From: AP-15 sp963818695
Lineage (GTDB): Bacteria > Pseudomonadota > Alphaproteobacteria > ATCC43930 > CGMCC-115725
NCBI GenBank assembly: GCA_963818695.1
Contig: CAWFTG010000011.1
Coordinates: 558,001 to 622,000, forward strand
Reading direction: 5' to 3'
DNA: 64,000 nucleotides
The notes under the pieces are model-generated. The model saw only the letters and a list, made by a program, of their open reading frames with translations. It did not search any database and was not told the DNA's origin. Below are positions 35,154-43,276 of the stretch, piece by piece (position 1 is the first letter of the stretch; each line of letters opens with the position of its first letter). A program made the position numbers and the translations under genes.

Positions 35154-36092
35154 ATGCCACGAGCCAGCTGGAACGGGTTCCTCCGTCTATCTCTGGTCAG
35201 CTGCCCGGTTGCTCTGGTCCCCGCCACGACCGAGGCGAAACGCGTCCGGTTCAATCAGCTCAACGGCGAGACCGGAAACCGCGTGCAGCAGCAGCTCATC
35301 GACTCCCAGACCGGCGAGGTCGTCGACCGCGACCAGATCGTCAAAGGGTACGAGTACGAGCGCGGCCGCTATGTGACGATCGATGACGATGAACTGAAGG
35401 CATTGCAGATCGAGTCGTCGAAGATCATCGACCTCGAGCGCTTTGTCGACCGCGACGAAGTCGATCCGGTCTACCTCGATACGCCCTATTACATCTATCC
35501 GGACGGCGAGCTCGCCGCCGAGACCTTCCGGGTGATCGGCGAGGCGATGGAGCACAAAAACAGGGTCGGGTTGGGCCGGGTGACGATGTCGGGACGCGAG
35601 CGACTGGTGCTGGTCGAGCCGCGCGGCTCCGGGCTCGTTATGTCGACGGTCCGCAGCGCCGACGAGGTCCGCCCCGCCGAGTTCGGCCCCCCGGCGAAGG
35701 GGGAGATCGATCCCGACATGGTGGGGATCGCCGAGACGATCATCGACCGCCGGTCCGGCCATTTTGATCCGAGCACTTTTCACGATCGCTACCAGGATGC
35801 GGTGCGCGAGCTCGTGGCGCAGAAGACCAAGGGGCAGGGCGTCGCCCCGCGCGAGGTGGCGGAGCCGCCCAAGGTCATCAACCTGATGGACGCGCTGAAG
35901 CGCAGCCTGGCGCAGGACGAGAAGGAACCGGCGCCGGCAAAAGAAGCCGCGGCCAAACCAACCCGCACGCCGGCTGGCGCCGACCGGCGTCAGAGGCCGC
36001 TGCTGCTGCCGGTCTCGGGCGGACGCAAGAAGAAAGAAGAGCCTGCCGCGGAACCCGCGGCCCCTGCCGCGTCGCGGCGCCGAAAGGCTTGA
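35154..36092 (+). CDS. ku: Non-homologous end joining protein Ku
   Basis: 312 residues. The start MPRASWNGFLRLSLVSCPV is the canonical prokaryotic Ku N-terminus, followed by KRVRFNQLNGETGNRV, IVKGYEYERGRYVTIDDDEL and FDPSTFHDRYQDAVRELVA of the Ku core. A Lys/Pro/Ala-rich tail of about 70 residues follows (KEPAPAKEAAAKP, SRRRKA), typical of alphaproteobacterial Ku, thought to aid DNA binding. It forms a ring on DNA ends and recruits LigD. It is downstream of ligD on the same strand. Confidence 0.97.
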   Translation: MPRASWNGFLRLSLVSCPVALVPATTEAKRVRFNQLNGETGNRVQQQLIDSQTGEVVDRDQIVKGYEYERGRYVTIDDDELKALQIESSKIIDLERFVDRDEVDPVYLDTPYYIYPDGELAAETFRVIGEAMEHKNRVGLGRVTMSGRERLVLVEPRGSGLVMSTVRSADEVRPAEFGPPAKGEIDPDMVGIAETIIDRRSGHFDPSTFHDRYQDAVRELVAQKTKGQGVAPREVAEPPKVINLMDALKRSLAQDEKEPAPAKEAAAKPTRTPAGADRRQRPLLLPVSGGRKKKEEPAAEPAAPAASRRRKA

Positions 36093-36164
36093 GACCGCGC
36101 GCACCGGAGTTAGCCCGGATTTCTCACGCGCCCGAGAAGGCTCTGGCCTGAGAGCGTACTGGAA

Positions 36165-36848
36165 TCATTCCGGCAGTGTCGGCGGTACAGCCTTCGGCCC
36201 GGCGAAATACTCACAGTGCACCGTCCCCGACGGCCAATGGTGCGAGGCCGCCTCCGCCGCCCTCATCATCCCGGCTGGGCCGCAATAATAAAGGTGCGTG
36301 CCGGAGCGGTATTCGCGCAATGTCGCGGCGAGATCGAGCCCCTTTGCCGGGTCGCCACCATCGTGATGGAAGTGCACCCGCCCTTGCGCGGCGAGGATCG
36401 CGAGATCGTCGAGAAACGCCGTCTCCTCGGGCGAGCGCGTGCAGTAGTGCAGACGGAAATCGGCGCGACGGCGGCGCAGTTCCGCGATCATCGACATGAT
36501 AGGGGTGATCCCGATGCCGCCGGCGATCAGCAGGTGATGGTCCGCCTCCCCGGCCAGCGGGAAGTTGTTGCGCGGCGCCGAAGCGTCGACGGTGTCGCCG
36601 ACGCGCACCTGCTCATGCCACTCGCGAGAGCCCTGCCCCTCCGGCTCGCGGAGCACGGCGATGCAATAGCGCGCCCGTTCGGCCGGATCGTTGTACAGCG
36701 AGAAGTCGCGCACAGGGCCCCGGCCGACCCGCACCGAGACATGTGCTCCGGCCGAGAAGGGGGGCAGATCGCACTCGTCCGGGTCCACCAGCTCATAGCC
36801 GTTGATCCGCTGGGCCAGATAGGTGATCGATCGGACGCGGAGCAGCAT
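36165..36848 (-). CDS. PDR/VanB-type flavin reductase lacking its ferredoxin domain
   Basis: 227 residues from the ATG at 36848. The flavin domain (GAHVSVRVGRGPVRDFSLYN, with the RxxSLYN flavin motif) and NAD domain (LLIAGGIGITPIMSM near residue 112, YYCGPAGMM near 195) are those of phthalate dioxygenase reductase-type enzymes. These normally run to about 315 residues and end in a plant-type 2Fe-2S ferredoxin domain. Here the protein stops at EYFAGPKAVPPTLPE, just at the point where the linker to that domain begins. No ferredoxin gene is nearby, so it is probably truncated, though it could use a separate electron acceptor. It is 11 bp downstream of the methyltransferase gene. Confidence 0.85.
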   Translation of the reverse strand: MLLRVRSITYLAQRINGYELVDPDECDLPPFSAGAHVSVRVGRGPVRDFSLYNDPAERARYCIAVLREPEGQGSREWHEQVRVGDTVDASAPRNNFPLAGEADHHLLIAGGIGITPIMSMIAELRRRRADFRLHYCTRSPEETAFLDDLAILAAQGRVHFHHDGGDPAKGLDLAATLREYRSGTHLYYCGPAGMMRAAEAASHHWPSGTVHCEYFAGPKAVPPTLPE

Positions 36849-36859
36849 GCCCCGACAAC

Positions 36860-37591
36860 TCAGCGCGCAACCTCGCCCCAGGCCACGTAGCGCACGCGCG
36901 TCTGGCGCTCTCTTCCCTCCTCGACCATCCGCTGCGCCTGCGCCTCGACGAGATCGAGCATCGGGTCGCTTCCGACCTCCATAAGGCCGTGCGCGCGAAG
37001 CAGAGCCTCGATCTCCTCGCGCGGACGGCCGCCCATGAAGGGCAATCGGTCGCCGATCGCGGCGTACTCGTTGCTGGTCCGGGCATTCTCGTTTTGATGT
37101 ACCGAAAAGGCAGGATCGAACTGCCCGTCGATGACGGCGAGCCGCCCGCCCGGCCGCAGCACGCGGATCCACTCGTCGATTGCCGCTTCGGGATGCGGCA
37201 AGGTCCACAGCACATGACGGCTGACGACGAGGTCGAAGCTGGCCGGGGAAAACGGCAACTGCTCGGCGTCGGCCTCCTCGAAACGGATCGCAGCACCCTG
37301 CTCAGCCGCCTTGCGCCGCGCCTGCACCAGCATCGCGGGGGCAAAGTCGACACCGGTGACGCGGTGCCCGCGAGCCGCCAGCTCGAGGCTCAGAAACCCG
37401 GTGCCGCAGCCCGCATCGAGCACATCGAGCGCGCTCCGCCCGCCCAGAACGAGATCCAAAATGCGGTCCCACGCGGCGCGCTCCGCGGCAGTGCGGATGC
37501 TGTGTCCGAAATCCTCATCGAAATGCGCCGCCCGCCGGCCCCAATGGGCGGCCACCTGCTGCTTCACCGGGTCCGATTGTGCTGACGTCAT
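36860..37591 (-). CDS. Class I SAM-dependent methyltransferase
   Basis: 243 residues. Rossmann motif I is LDVLDAGCGTGFLSLELAA near residue 54, then VTGVDFAPAMLVQARRKA, DAEQLPFSPASFDLVVSRH and a motif III-like VLRPGGRLAVIDGQ. This is the UbiE/methyltransf_11-25 type; small molecules are the usual substrate. Start MTSAQSDPVKQQVAAHW. It sits directly upstream of the PDR-like reductase and downstream of a palindromic repeat that separates it from the LLM gene. Substrate unknown. Confidence 0.88.
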   Translation of the reverse strand: MTSAQSDPVKQQVAAHWGRRAAHFDEDFGHSIRTAAERAAWDRILDLVLGGRSALDVLDAGCGTGFLSLELAARGHRVTGVDFAPAMLVQARRKAAEQGAAIRFEEADAEQLPFSPASFDLVVSRHVLWTLPHPEAAIDEWIRVLRPGGRLAVIDGQFDPAFSVHQNENARTSNEYAAIGDRLPFMGGRPREEIEALLRAHGLMEVGSDPMLDLVEAQAQRMVEEGRERQTRVRYVAWGEVAR

Positions 37592-37620
37592 GCATTGCCC
37601 TTCTTGATGGCTCTAATCTT

Positions 37621-37724
37621 CGTCATTCCCGCGCAAAGCGGGAATCCAGGGGCCGGAGTTCCAGCGGTTGCCCCCTGTTCAAGCCAGGGGCAGGCTCTGG
37701 ACCCCCGCTTCCGCGGGGGCGACG
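37621..37724. repeat. Dispersed palindromic intergenic repeat, copy A
   Basis: Begins cgtcattcccgcgcaaagcg with a hairpin (ttcccgc/gcgggaa) and ends with a second hairpin (cccccgc/gcggggg) before cgacg. The centre shares ccccctgttcaagcca with copy B at 60604-60733. It lies between the LLM and methyltransferase genes, both minus strand, and may act as an attenuator or terminator. Confidence 0.85.
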
Positions 37725-37735
37725 GATAGGGTCGC

Positions 37736-38656
37736 TCAACCAAGCTCCACCACCGCGGCCAATGTCTCCAGCTGCTCCTCATGGCGGGCCACCGGGTTGA
37801 GGAGGAGGTGATTGGCGCCGGCGGCGACGAGTTCCTCCAGTCGTTCTCGGACCTGCTCCGGCGTGCCGTGGATGCCCGAGGCGTCAGTCCCTTCCGGATT
37901 GCGGTACACGACCGTGAACCAGCGGTGCAGCTCGGCACGGGCGACCTCCGGACGTTCGTCGACGGACAGAAACACGCGCTTTGAGATCGGGAAGGTCGCC
38001 GGATCGCGCGCTGCCCTCTCCAACTCCTCGCGCAACACCGGGACGGATCGAATAAAAGCCGCGTTGCTGGATCCGCCCGAGCCCATCCAGCCATCGGCAA
38101 TAGCCGCGGTACGGCGCAGCGCATCCGGGTGCCCGACGCCCATCCAGATCGGCGGGTGCGGTTTCTGCACCGGCTTCGGCGCCATTGTGCCGCCTGCGAG
38201 CCGGAAGATATGGCCCGAATAGTCGACCCGCGGTTCGGTCCACAGCGCCTTGATCAGCGCGACCGCTTCGCGGAAGCGCCGCACTCGGCCTTCGCGCGTG
38301 GTCTGGAACTGCTCGTAATGATGATCCCGGCCGAGCCCCACGCCGAGGATGGCGCGGCCGTTACTAACGTAATCCAGCGTGGCCCATTGGTGCGCGACAT
38401 GGACCGGATTGTGCACCGGCAGCACGACGACCGACGCACCGAGCCGGATCTTCGTCGTGACCGCGGCCGCATAAGTCAGAACGACAACCGGGTCGAAGCA
38501 GAACACGTGGTCGAGGGTATTTTCGGTCACCCACAAATCGCCGAATCCGAGGGTTTCGGCGCGCTGCGCGACCCGTCGCACCGCCGCCATGTCGATCGGC
38601 TCGGGCGAGCGGTGCGGCAGCGCTACGCCCAACCCGATCTTGTCCTTCAGAGCCAT
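37736..38656 (-). CDS. LLM class flavin-dependent (luciferase-like) oxidoreductase
   Basis: 306 residues from the ATG at 38656 (MALKDKIGLGVALPHRS). Core LLM features: DLWVTENTLDHVFCFDPVV, KIRLGASVVVLPVHNPVHVAHQ, GRAILGVGLGRDHHYEQF and KPHPPIWMGVGHPDALRR near residue 180. These are F420- or FMN-dependent monooxygenases or dehydrogenases; which cofactor cannot be told, though the form is common in F420-like actinobacterial and alphaproteobacterial groups. The upstream VOC gene ends 20 bp away, suggesting one unit that processes a common small molecule. The long open frame upstream of the ATG is not coding. Confidence 0.88.
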   Translation of the reverse strand: MALKDKIGLGVALPHRSPEPIDMAAVRRVAQRAETLGFGDLWVTENTLDHVFCFDPVVVLTYAAAVTTKIRLGASVVVLPVHNPVHVAHQWATLDYVSNGRAILGVGLGRDHHYEQFQTTREGRVRRFREAVALIKALWTEPRVDYSGHIFRLAGGTMAPKPVQKPHPPIWMGVGHPDALRRTAAIADGWMGSGGSSNAAFIRSVPVLREELERAARDPATFPISKRVFLSVDERPEVARAELHRWFTVVYRNPEGTDASGIHGTPEQVRERLEELVAAGANHLLLNPVARHEEQLETLAAVVELG

Positions 38657-38676
38657 GCAGCGCGCCCTCTTTATGA

Positions 38677-39042
38677 TTACGCGGGCCGGACCTTCTCGAT
38701 GAGTTCGATCTGGGCACCGTCGGGCGCTTCGAGGAAGCATACGCGGCGGCCATTGTTCGGCGGCAACTCCTCGAGGACACGTACCCCATTTTCCCGCAGC
38801 TTCGCCATCGCTCCGGAATAATCGTCGGTATCGAGGGCAATGTGCTCGATGCCGTAATGCTGTTCGTGATTTTGCGTCGAGATCAGGGTCGTGATGTTGA
38901 GGGTCAGCCCATGCAGGTTCAGCCGATGGCCGCGGCCCGGGATTTCGGCCACGTAGGTCGCGCCGAGATTGTCGATATAGAACTGCATCGTCTGCTTGGG
39001 ATCCTTGGTTTTTACATGCACATGTTGGATCGCAAAGGACAT
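38677..39042 (-). CDS. VOC/glyoxalase-fold metalloprotein
   Basis: 121 residues (MSFAIQHVHVKTKDPKQTMQFY). One glyoxalase module pair: His in QHVHVKTKDP, His in GIEHIALDTDD, and Glu in DGAQIELIEKV, which are the metal ligands of the vicinal oxygen chelate fold. Candidate roles are lactoylglutathione lyase, extradiol dioxygenase or epimerase. First gene of the minus-strand VOC-LLM unit. Confidence 0.88.
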   Translation of the reverse strand: MSFAIQHVHVKTKDPKQTMQFYIDNLGATYVAEIPGRGHRLNLHGLTLNITTLISTQNHEQHYGIEHIALDTDDYSGAMAKLRENGVRVLEELPPNNGRRVCFLEAPDGAQIELIEKVRPA

Positions 39043-39759
39043 GATCGTTTCCCTTATCGCTCACCGGCAGCCCGGCATGACCACGATATCGCGCTTGGCT
39101 TTGGACAGCGAGCCTCTTTAGTCGGAGGCGTCGGCCGATCTCGCTGTTAATACAGCGAAAGAACAGCGAAACTATCAAAGTCCGCCGCGGCAATCCTCGG
39201 TTTTTCACGACGGAGGGACGACCATAACAGCGAGAAAGCCGGCTGATATTCGCTGATACTGGCTGATAACGGGCCCGCTTCGTCCCGTTTTCTGCATTGC
39301 AATGACATTCGATCAATTTCCGTTCGCTCGGACCAGCATCCGACGGTACCACGCAATTATGGCTATTTCCGCATCGAAGCCGACCTGCATTCAACTTCCC
39401 CGGCCAGATCCTCCGACACTTCTCCCGCTAGTGGTACAAATCATCCGCTTCGTACCCGGTTCGGATGGCGCCTCTCGACCCTTCCGGTCACTCAGCTTCG
39501 TATTCGGAACGGCTCTTCCTGCCCCACAGCAGCCGCTCGCGCCTACAACCGTCGGCGGCTCACCTGCCCAGCCTAGATCGCTGCCCCTGTCGGCGTCAGG
39601 ACCGCGGCGCGCCGGCACGTCATTCGATGGGACGGAAGGGACCCACTTCATTACTGCCGACCGCTGGCTGGTCTCCTCACCGTTGACACGCCCCCGATTT
39701 CTTATACAGCGTCTCACCGTAGCGGTGCGAGCGCTTAGAAGCGAACAGGGCGAGGTGCG
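39043..39759. other. 717-bp intergenic region without a recognised gene
   Basis: No frame here looks coding. The first 250 bp contain several imperfect copies of short words such as cgctgata, ggctgata and agcgaaa, on AT-richer DNA than the surroundings (39140-39300). The remainder is ordinary GC-rich sequence with open frames on both strands that have no family resemblance. The acyl-CoA synthetase promoter must lie at its 3' end. Confidence 0.5.
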
Positions 39760-41310
39760 ATGTACCCCGGCGAACATGCGAGGCTGCGGCCGGATCAGCC
39801 GGCCGTAATCATGGCCGGCAGCGGCGAAACATTGACCTATGGCGAATTGGAGCGGCGGAGCAACAGGCTGGCGCATCTGCTGCGGGCGAACGGCCTCCGC
39901 CGGCTCGACCACTTTGCGGTCTTCATGGAAAACAACATCCGTTATGCCGAGTGCTGCGCCGCCGGCGAACGTGCCGGCCTCTATTACACCTGCATCAACT
40001 CGTACCTGGCTCCCGACGAGGTCGCTTACATCGTCAACAACAGCGAAAGCAAAATCCTCATCACGTCGCGGGCAAAGCGCGCGGTGGCGCTGGCGGCATC
40101 GGAGCGATGCCCAAATGTCCGGCTGTGCCTGATCGCTGACGGCGACGGAGATGGCGTCTTCGTTCGCAATCTCGACGAGGCGACGACCGGAATCCCAGAC
40201 ACGCCGATTGCCGACGAGGCTCTCGGGATCGCAATGCTCTATTCCTCCGGCACCACCGGCCGGCCGAAGGGCATTTTGCGTCCGTTGCCAGACCAGCCGC
40301 CGGCCGAGCACCTCCCGATCTACGATTTTTTTAAGAAAACATGGCGTTTCCGCGAAAGCACGATCCACCTTCAACCGGCGCCGATTTATCACGCGGCGCC
40401 GCTGGCAGCAGTCACGCTGACAGTTCATACGGGCGGCACTGCGATCATCATGGAGCATTTCGACCCGGAGCAGTTCCTGGCTCTCGTTGAACGTTATCGC
40501 GCGACACACACAATGCTCGTGCCGACGATGTTTTCGCGCATGCTAAAGCTCCCTGAACAGACGCGGCCGCGCTACGATTTGTCGTCGCTGGAAACCGCGA
40601 TCCATGGCGCGGCGCCATGTCCGCCGCAGATCAAGGAGCAGATGATCGAGTGGTGGGGGCCGATCATTTACGAGTACTATTCCGCCACCGAAGGCCTTTG
40701 CCTAGTATTCTGCAATAGCGAGGAGTGGCTGGCGCATCGCGGCACGGTCGGGCGGGTCATTGTCGGCGATGTTCACGTGCTAGATGCAAAGATGCGACCG
40801 TTACCTGTCGGAACGCCAGGTACGCTATGGTTCAAGACTGCAAGCGAGTTCGAATATTTCAACGACGCGGAAAAGACCGCCGCGGCCCGTTCGGCTGATG
40901 GAACGATGAGCACCGTCGGCGATGTCGGCTATGTCGATGCCGACGGCTATCTTTATCTGACCGATCGCGCGACCTTCATGATCATCTCCGGCGGCGTCAA
41001 CATCTACCCGCAGGAATGCGAGAACCTGCTGATCACCCATCCCAAGGTCGCCGACGCGGCGGTATTTGGAGTGCCGAACGCCGATCTCGGCGAGGAAGTC
41101 AAAGCGGTGGTGCAGCTGATGCCTGGCGTCGATGCCGGTGCCGAGTTCGCCGAGGAACTGATCGCGTTCTGCCGCGAGCATCTGGCACACATCAAATGCC
41201 CGCGCTCGATCGATTTCACTGCGGAACTGCCGCGCTTGCCGACCGGCAAATTATATAAGCGCGAGTTGCGCGACCGCTATTGGGCGGGGCATACCAGCCG
41301 TATTGTGTGA
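39760..41310 (+). CDS. Acyl-CoA synthetase (AMP-dependent ligase)
   Basis: 516 residues. The adenylation-domain motifs are clear: AMLYSSGTTGRPKGI near residue 164, EYYSATEGL near 305, GDVGYVDADGYLYLTDR near 390 with the conserved Asp and Arg, and the C-terminal Lys motif LPRLPTGKLYKREL near 500. It activates a carboxylate to acyl-AMP and then acyl-CoA. The form resembles fatty- or terpenoid-acid-CoA ligases of the FadD3/FadD17 type with an early MYPGEHARLRPDQPAV start. It stands alone on the plus strand. Confidence 0.93.
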   Translation: MYPGEHARLRPDQPAVIMAGSGETLTYGELERRSNRLAHLLRANGLRRLDHFAVFMENNIRYAECCAAGERAGLYYTCINSYLAPDEVAYIVNNSESKILITSRAKRAVALAASERCPNVRLCLIADGDGDGVFVRNLDEATTGIPDTPIADEALGIAMLYSSGTTGRPKGILRPLPDQPPAEHLPIYDFFKKTWRFRESTIHLQPAPIYHAAPLAAVTLTVHTGGTAIIMEHFDPEQFLALVERYRATHTMLVPTMFSRMLKLPEQTRPRYDLSSLETAIHGAAPCPPQIKEQMIEWWGPIIYEYYSATEGLCLVFCNSEEWLAHRGTVGRVIVGDVHVLDAKMRPLPVGTPGTLWFKTASEFEYFNDAEKTAAARSADGTMSTVGDVGYVDADGYLYLTDRATFMIISGGVNIYPQECENLLITHPKVADAAVFGVPNADLGEEVKAVVQLMPGVDAGAEFAEELIAFCREHLAHIKCPRSIDFTAELPRLPTGKLYKRELRDRYWAGHTSRIV

Positions 41311-41605
41311 GGCCGCGCTGCGGCGCCCCTACGCTTGCCACGCCAACCCCTCTACACCGCCAACGGCTCAAGCCGACCCATTTCGGTCATCGTCCGACGC
41401 GGAGCCGCGGCTTGGTCAGGGCGATACGCCAACCATGCGCCCCTCCGTCAACCCCAGGGACGTGTTGCACCCGTGCGAGCGCGATTTTTGGTTGTTCATT
41501 AGAGCCGGAGGCAGAAGGACGACGCGGCCGCGTGCCTGCTTTACGATTGGCTCGCCACGTTCTCATCCGCCGCGACTTACGAACGGATTAGGATCCGCTA
41601 GTGCG

Positions 41606-42112
41606 TCACCGTCCGAGGAGCTGCCCCGGCACCGTCACTCCGCCCGGCAGCGAGTAGACGCAGCGGTTCTGGCTCTGGTCGAATTGCTGCCCTCCCGGGC
41701 ATGACGGCATCGCGGCCGCCGCCGTAACGCAACGGTTCTGTCGGGGATCGAATTGCTGACCATACGGGCATCCGGTCTGGTTGCCTTGGTAGCCGCCTTG
41801 TTGGCCGCCCTGATACCCCTGGTTGCCTTGGTAGCCGCCTTGTTGGCCGCCCGGATAGCCTTGGTTGCCTTGGTAGCCGCCTTGTTGGCCGCCCTGATAC
41901 CCCTGGTTGCCTTGGTAGCCGCCTTGTTGGCCGCCCTGATACCCCTGGTTACCTTGGTAGGTTCTCGGGCTGTTGTACTGGGGCTGAGGATTGTATTGAG
42001 GATTGTTGTACTGGGGATTGTACTGGACGTTGTACTGGGCCGGCGCGGGACCGGCAAAGCCGATCGAGGCCGCAAGAAACATGCCGAGTGCCACGAATGT
42101 CCGAGCCATCAA
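41606..42112 (-). CDS. Secreted Gly/Gln/Tyr-rich protein with 14-residue tandem repeats
   Basis: 168 residues. A signal peptide ends near FAGPAPAQ. It is followed by YNPQYNNPQYNPQPQYN and then four near-identical 14-residue repeats of GYQGGQQGGYQGNQ. The C-terminus carries two copies of a Cys motif, CPYGQQFDPRQNRCV and CPGGQQFDQSQNRCV, each able to form a disulfide. The repeats are low-complexity and probably unfolded, reminiscent of adhesive or matrix proteins; function unknown. Isolated gene, minus strand. Confidence 0.85.
   Translation of the reverse strand: MMARTFVALGMFLAASIGFAGPAPAQYNVQYNPQYNNPQYNPQPQYNSPRTYQGNQGYQGGQQGGYQGNQGYQGGQQGGYQGNQGYPGGQQGGYQGNQGYQGGQQGGYQGNQTGCPYGQQFDPRQNRCVTAAAAMPSCPGGQQFDQSQNRCVYSLPGGVTVPGQLLGR
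41779..41961 (+). repeat. 42-bp tandem repeat, four full copies
   Basis: Four 42-bp units begin at 41779, 41821, 41863 and 41905, and a partial fifth at 41947. The unit starts ggttgccttggtagccgcct. They encode the Gly/Gln/Tyr repeats of the secreted protein on the minus strand. The copies differ at only a few bases (for example ccggatagcc for cctgatacccc), so recent expansion is likely and copy number may vary. Confidence 0.95.
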
Positions 42113-42245
42113 ACCCTCCTCCTTGATGCTGCCTTTTCGCCGCGCGGCACGGCAGCCCGTGGTTATCGACTTGGAGCCGCGCGTGTTTTGCGGACGATCG
42201 TCGGCGTTATCGAGAGGGAAAGCAACCTTTCTCGCGCTCGATCGG

Positions 42246-42893
42246 TCAGGGTCCGCCCCAGTCGAACGGGATGTGCTTGGCCGAATTCAGCGTGTACTCG
42301 AACTTGAAGCCGTGCGCGTCGACCGACAGAATCGTCGACTTCCCCCAGGTGACGGGCTGCGGTCCGGGCCCGGTTTCGCTACCCGGCGCGTTTGTTAGCT
42401 GCGGATACTTTCCGGGCGGGCTGGTCGGTCCGCTGATGGCCTTGGCCCAGGCCTTGATCTTGCCGACGATCTCGATGCCCCAATGGCCGAGATCGGGCGC
42501 AATCTCATACCTGATTTTGGCCCGCTCGATGCCGCGGCTCTGCCTCCCTCCGGCAAAGCATTCGTTGACCCAGCCGGGGAAGCCGCCAGCGCGGCCGCCG
42601 ATGATTGCCGGCAATGCCTCCATCTGCCGGTCGTCGACATGATCATCAATATAGACGCCGGCGACCCCCGCCGCCTTTCTCGCCCAGAGGTCGCCCTCCC
42701 AGCGGCCGACCCGCACAAAGCTGAGATTATCGAGCTTGACGTCGCCATAATGGCCCTCGCGGACGCGCCAGAACAGCACCGACTCGCAAAAACCGTTATC
42801 CGGCGCCTGCGCAAAAGTGCACGGGCAGGGTACTGCGCAGCTCCAGTTGTCGAACCAGTCGCCGACGATATGCCAGCTCGGAATGTCGCTCAT
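42246..42893 (-). CDS. DUF1326 domain protein
   Basis: 215 residues from the ATG at 42893. The N-terminus SDIPSWHIVGDWFDNWSCAVPCPCTF is the DUF1326 opening, with Cys in SCAVPCPC. Later segments GKSTILSVDAHGFKFEY and NSAKHIPFDWGGP are also typical. No enzymatic role is known for the domain; the Cys pair suggests metal or redox function, which is inference. The longer open frame upstream is not part of the protein. Divergent from the cytochrome gene. Confidence 0.85.
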   Translation of the reverse strand: MSDIPSWHIVGDWFDNWSCAVPCPCTFAQAPDNGFCESVLFWRVREGHYGDVKLDNLSFVRVGRWEGDLWARKAAGVAGVYIDDHVDDRQMEALPAIIGGRAGGFPGWVNECFAGGRQSRGIERAKIRYEIAPDLGHWGIEIVGKIKAWAKAISGPTSPPGKYPQLTNAPGSETGPGPQPVTWGKSTILSVDAHGFKFEYTLNSAKHIPFDWGGP

Positions 42894-43276
42894 CCGGGCC
42901 CTCCGATCGGATGCGATGCCGAGACCATAGCAGGTTTTGCCGGCGCTGTCCGGGCGTTGCTGTCGGATTACTCCAGAACCGAGCAAGTACACGGATGTCG
43001 GGGCGCATCTCCCGCGACGCCGTGACCTCGGCAATTGGTCGTCGCCATAGGCGATCCCGGACCCCACGCAAAGGTCGGCTTCGGTCGACCCTCTTAGCGA
43101 TAGAGTGACCGGAATCCACCCCGAGCCGACCTCGGTGCAGGTACCAAGCGTCAGATTCTATCCACCACGTTGGTTATTGACCCAAATTTGGCGCTTGCGG
43201 GTGCCGCGCCTATGGTTAAGAGTTGCCCGATGCCGAGCTGCGGCATGGCGGATCGGCTACAGAAGGGGGGAGCCGA
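42894..43276. other. Divergent intergenic region between DUF1326 and cytochrome genes
   Basis: About 380 bp with no gene recognised. It should hold the promoters of both flanking genes. A purine-rich ribosome site (AGAAGGGGGG, 43261-43270) just precedes the cytochrome ATG. No operator palindrome was found by eye. Confidence 0.5.

Noticed and set aside
39391..40509. 372-codon minus-strand frame
   Set aside because: Mostly antisense of the acyl-CoA synthetase, no motif, no ribosome site.
41779..41961. Possible CRISPR array
   Set aside because: Units are 42 bp with no spacers and are in-frame coding repeats of a secreted protein.
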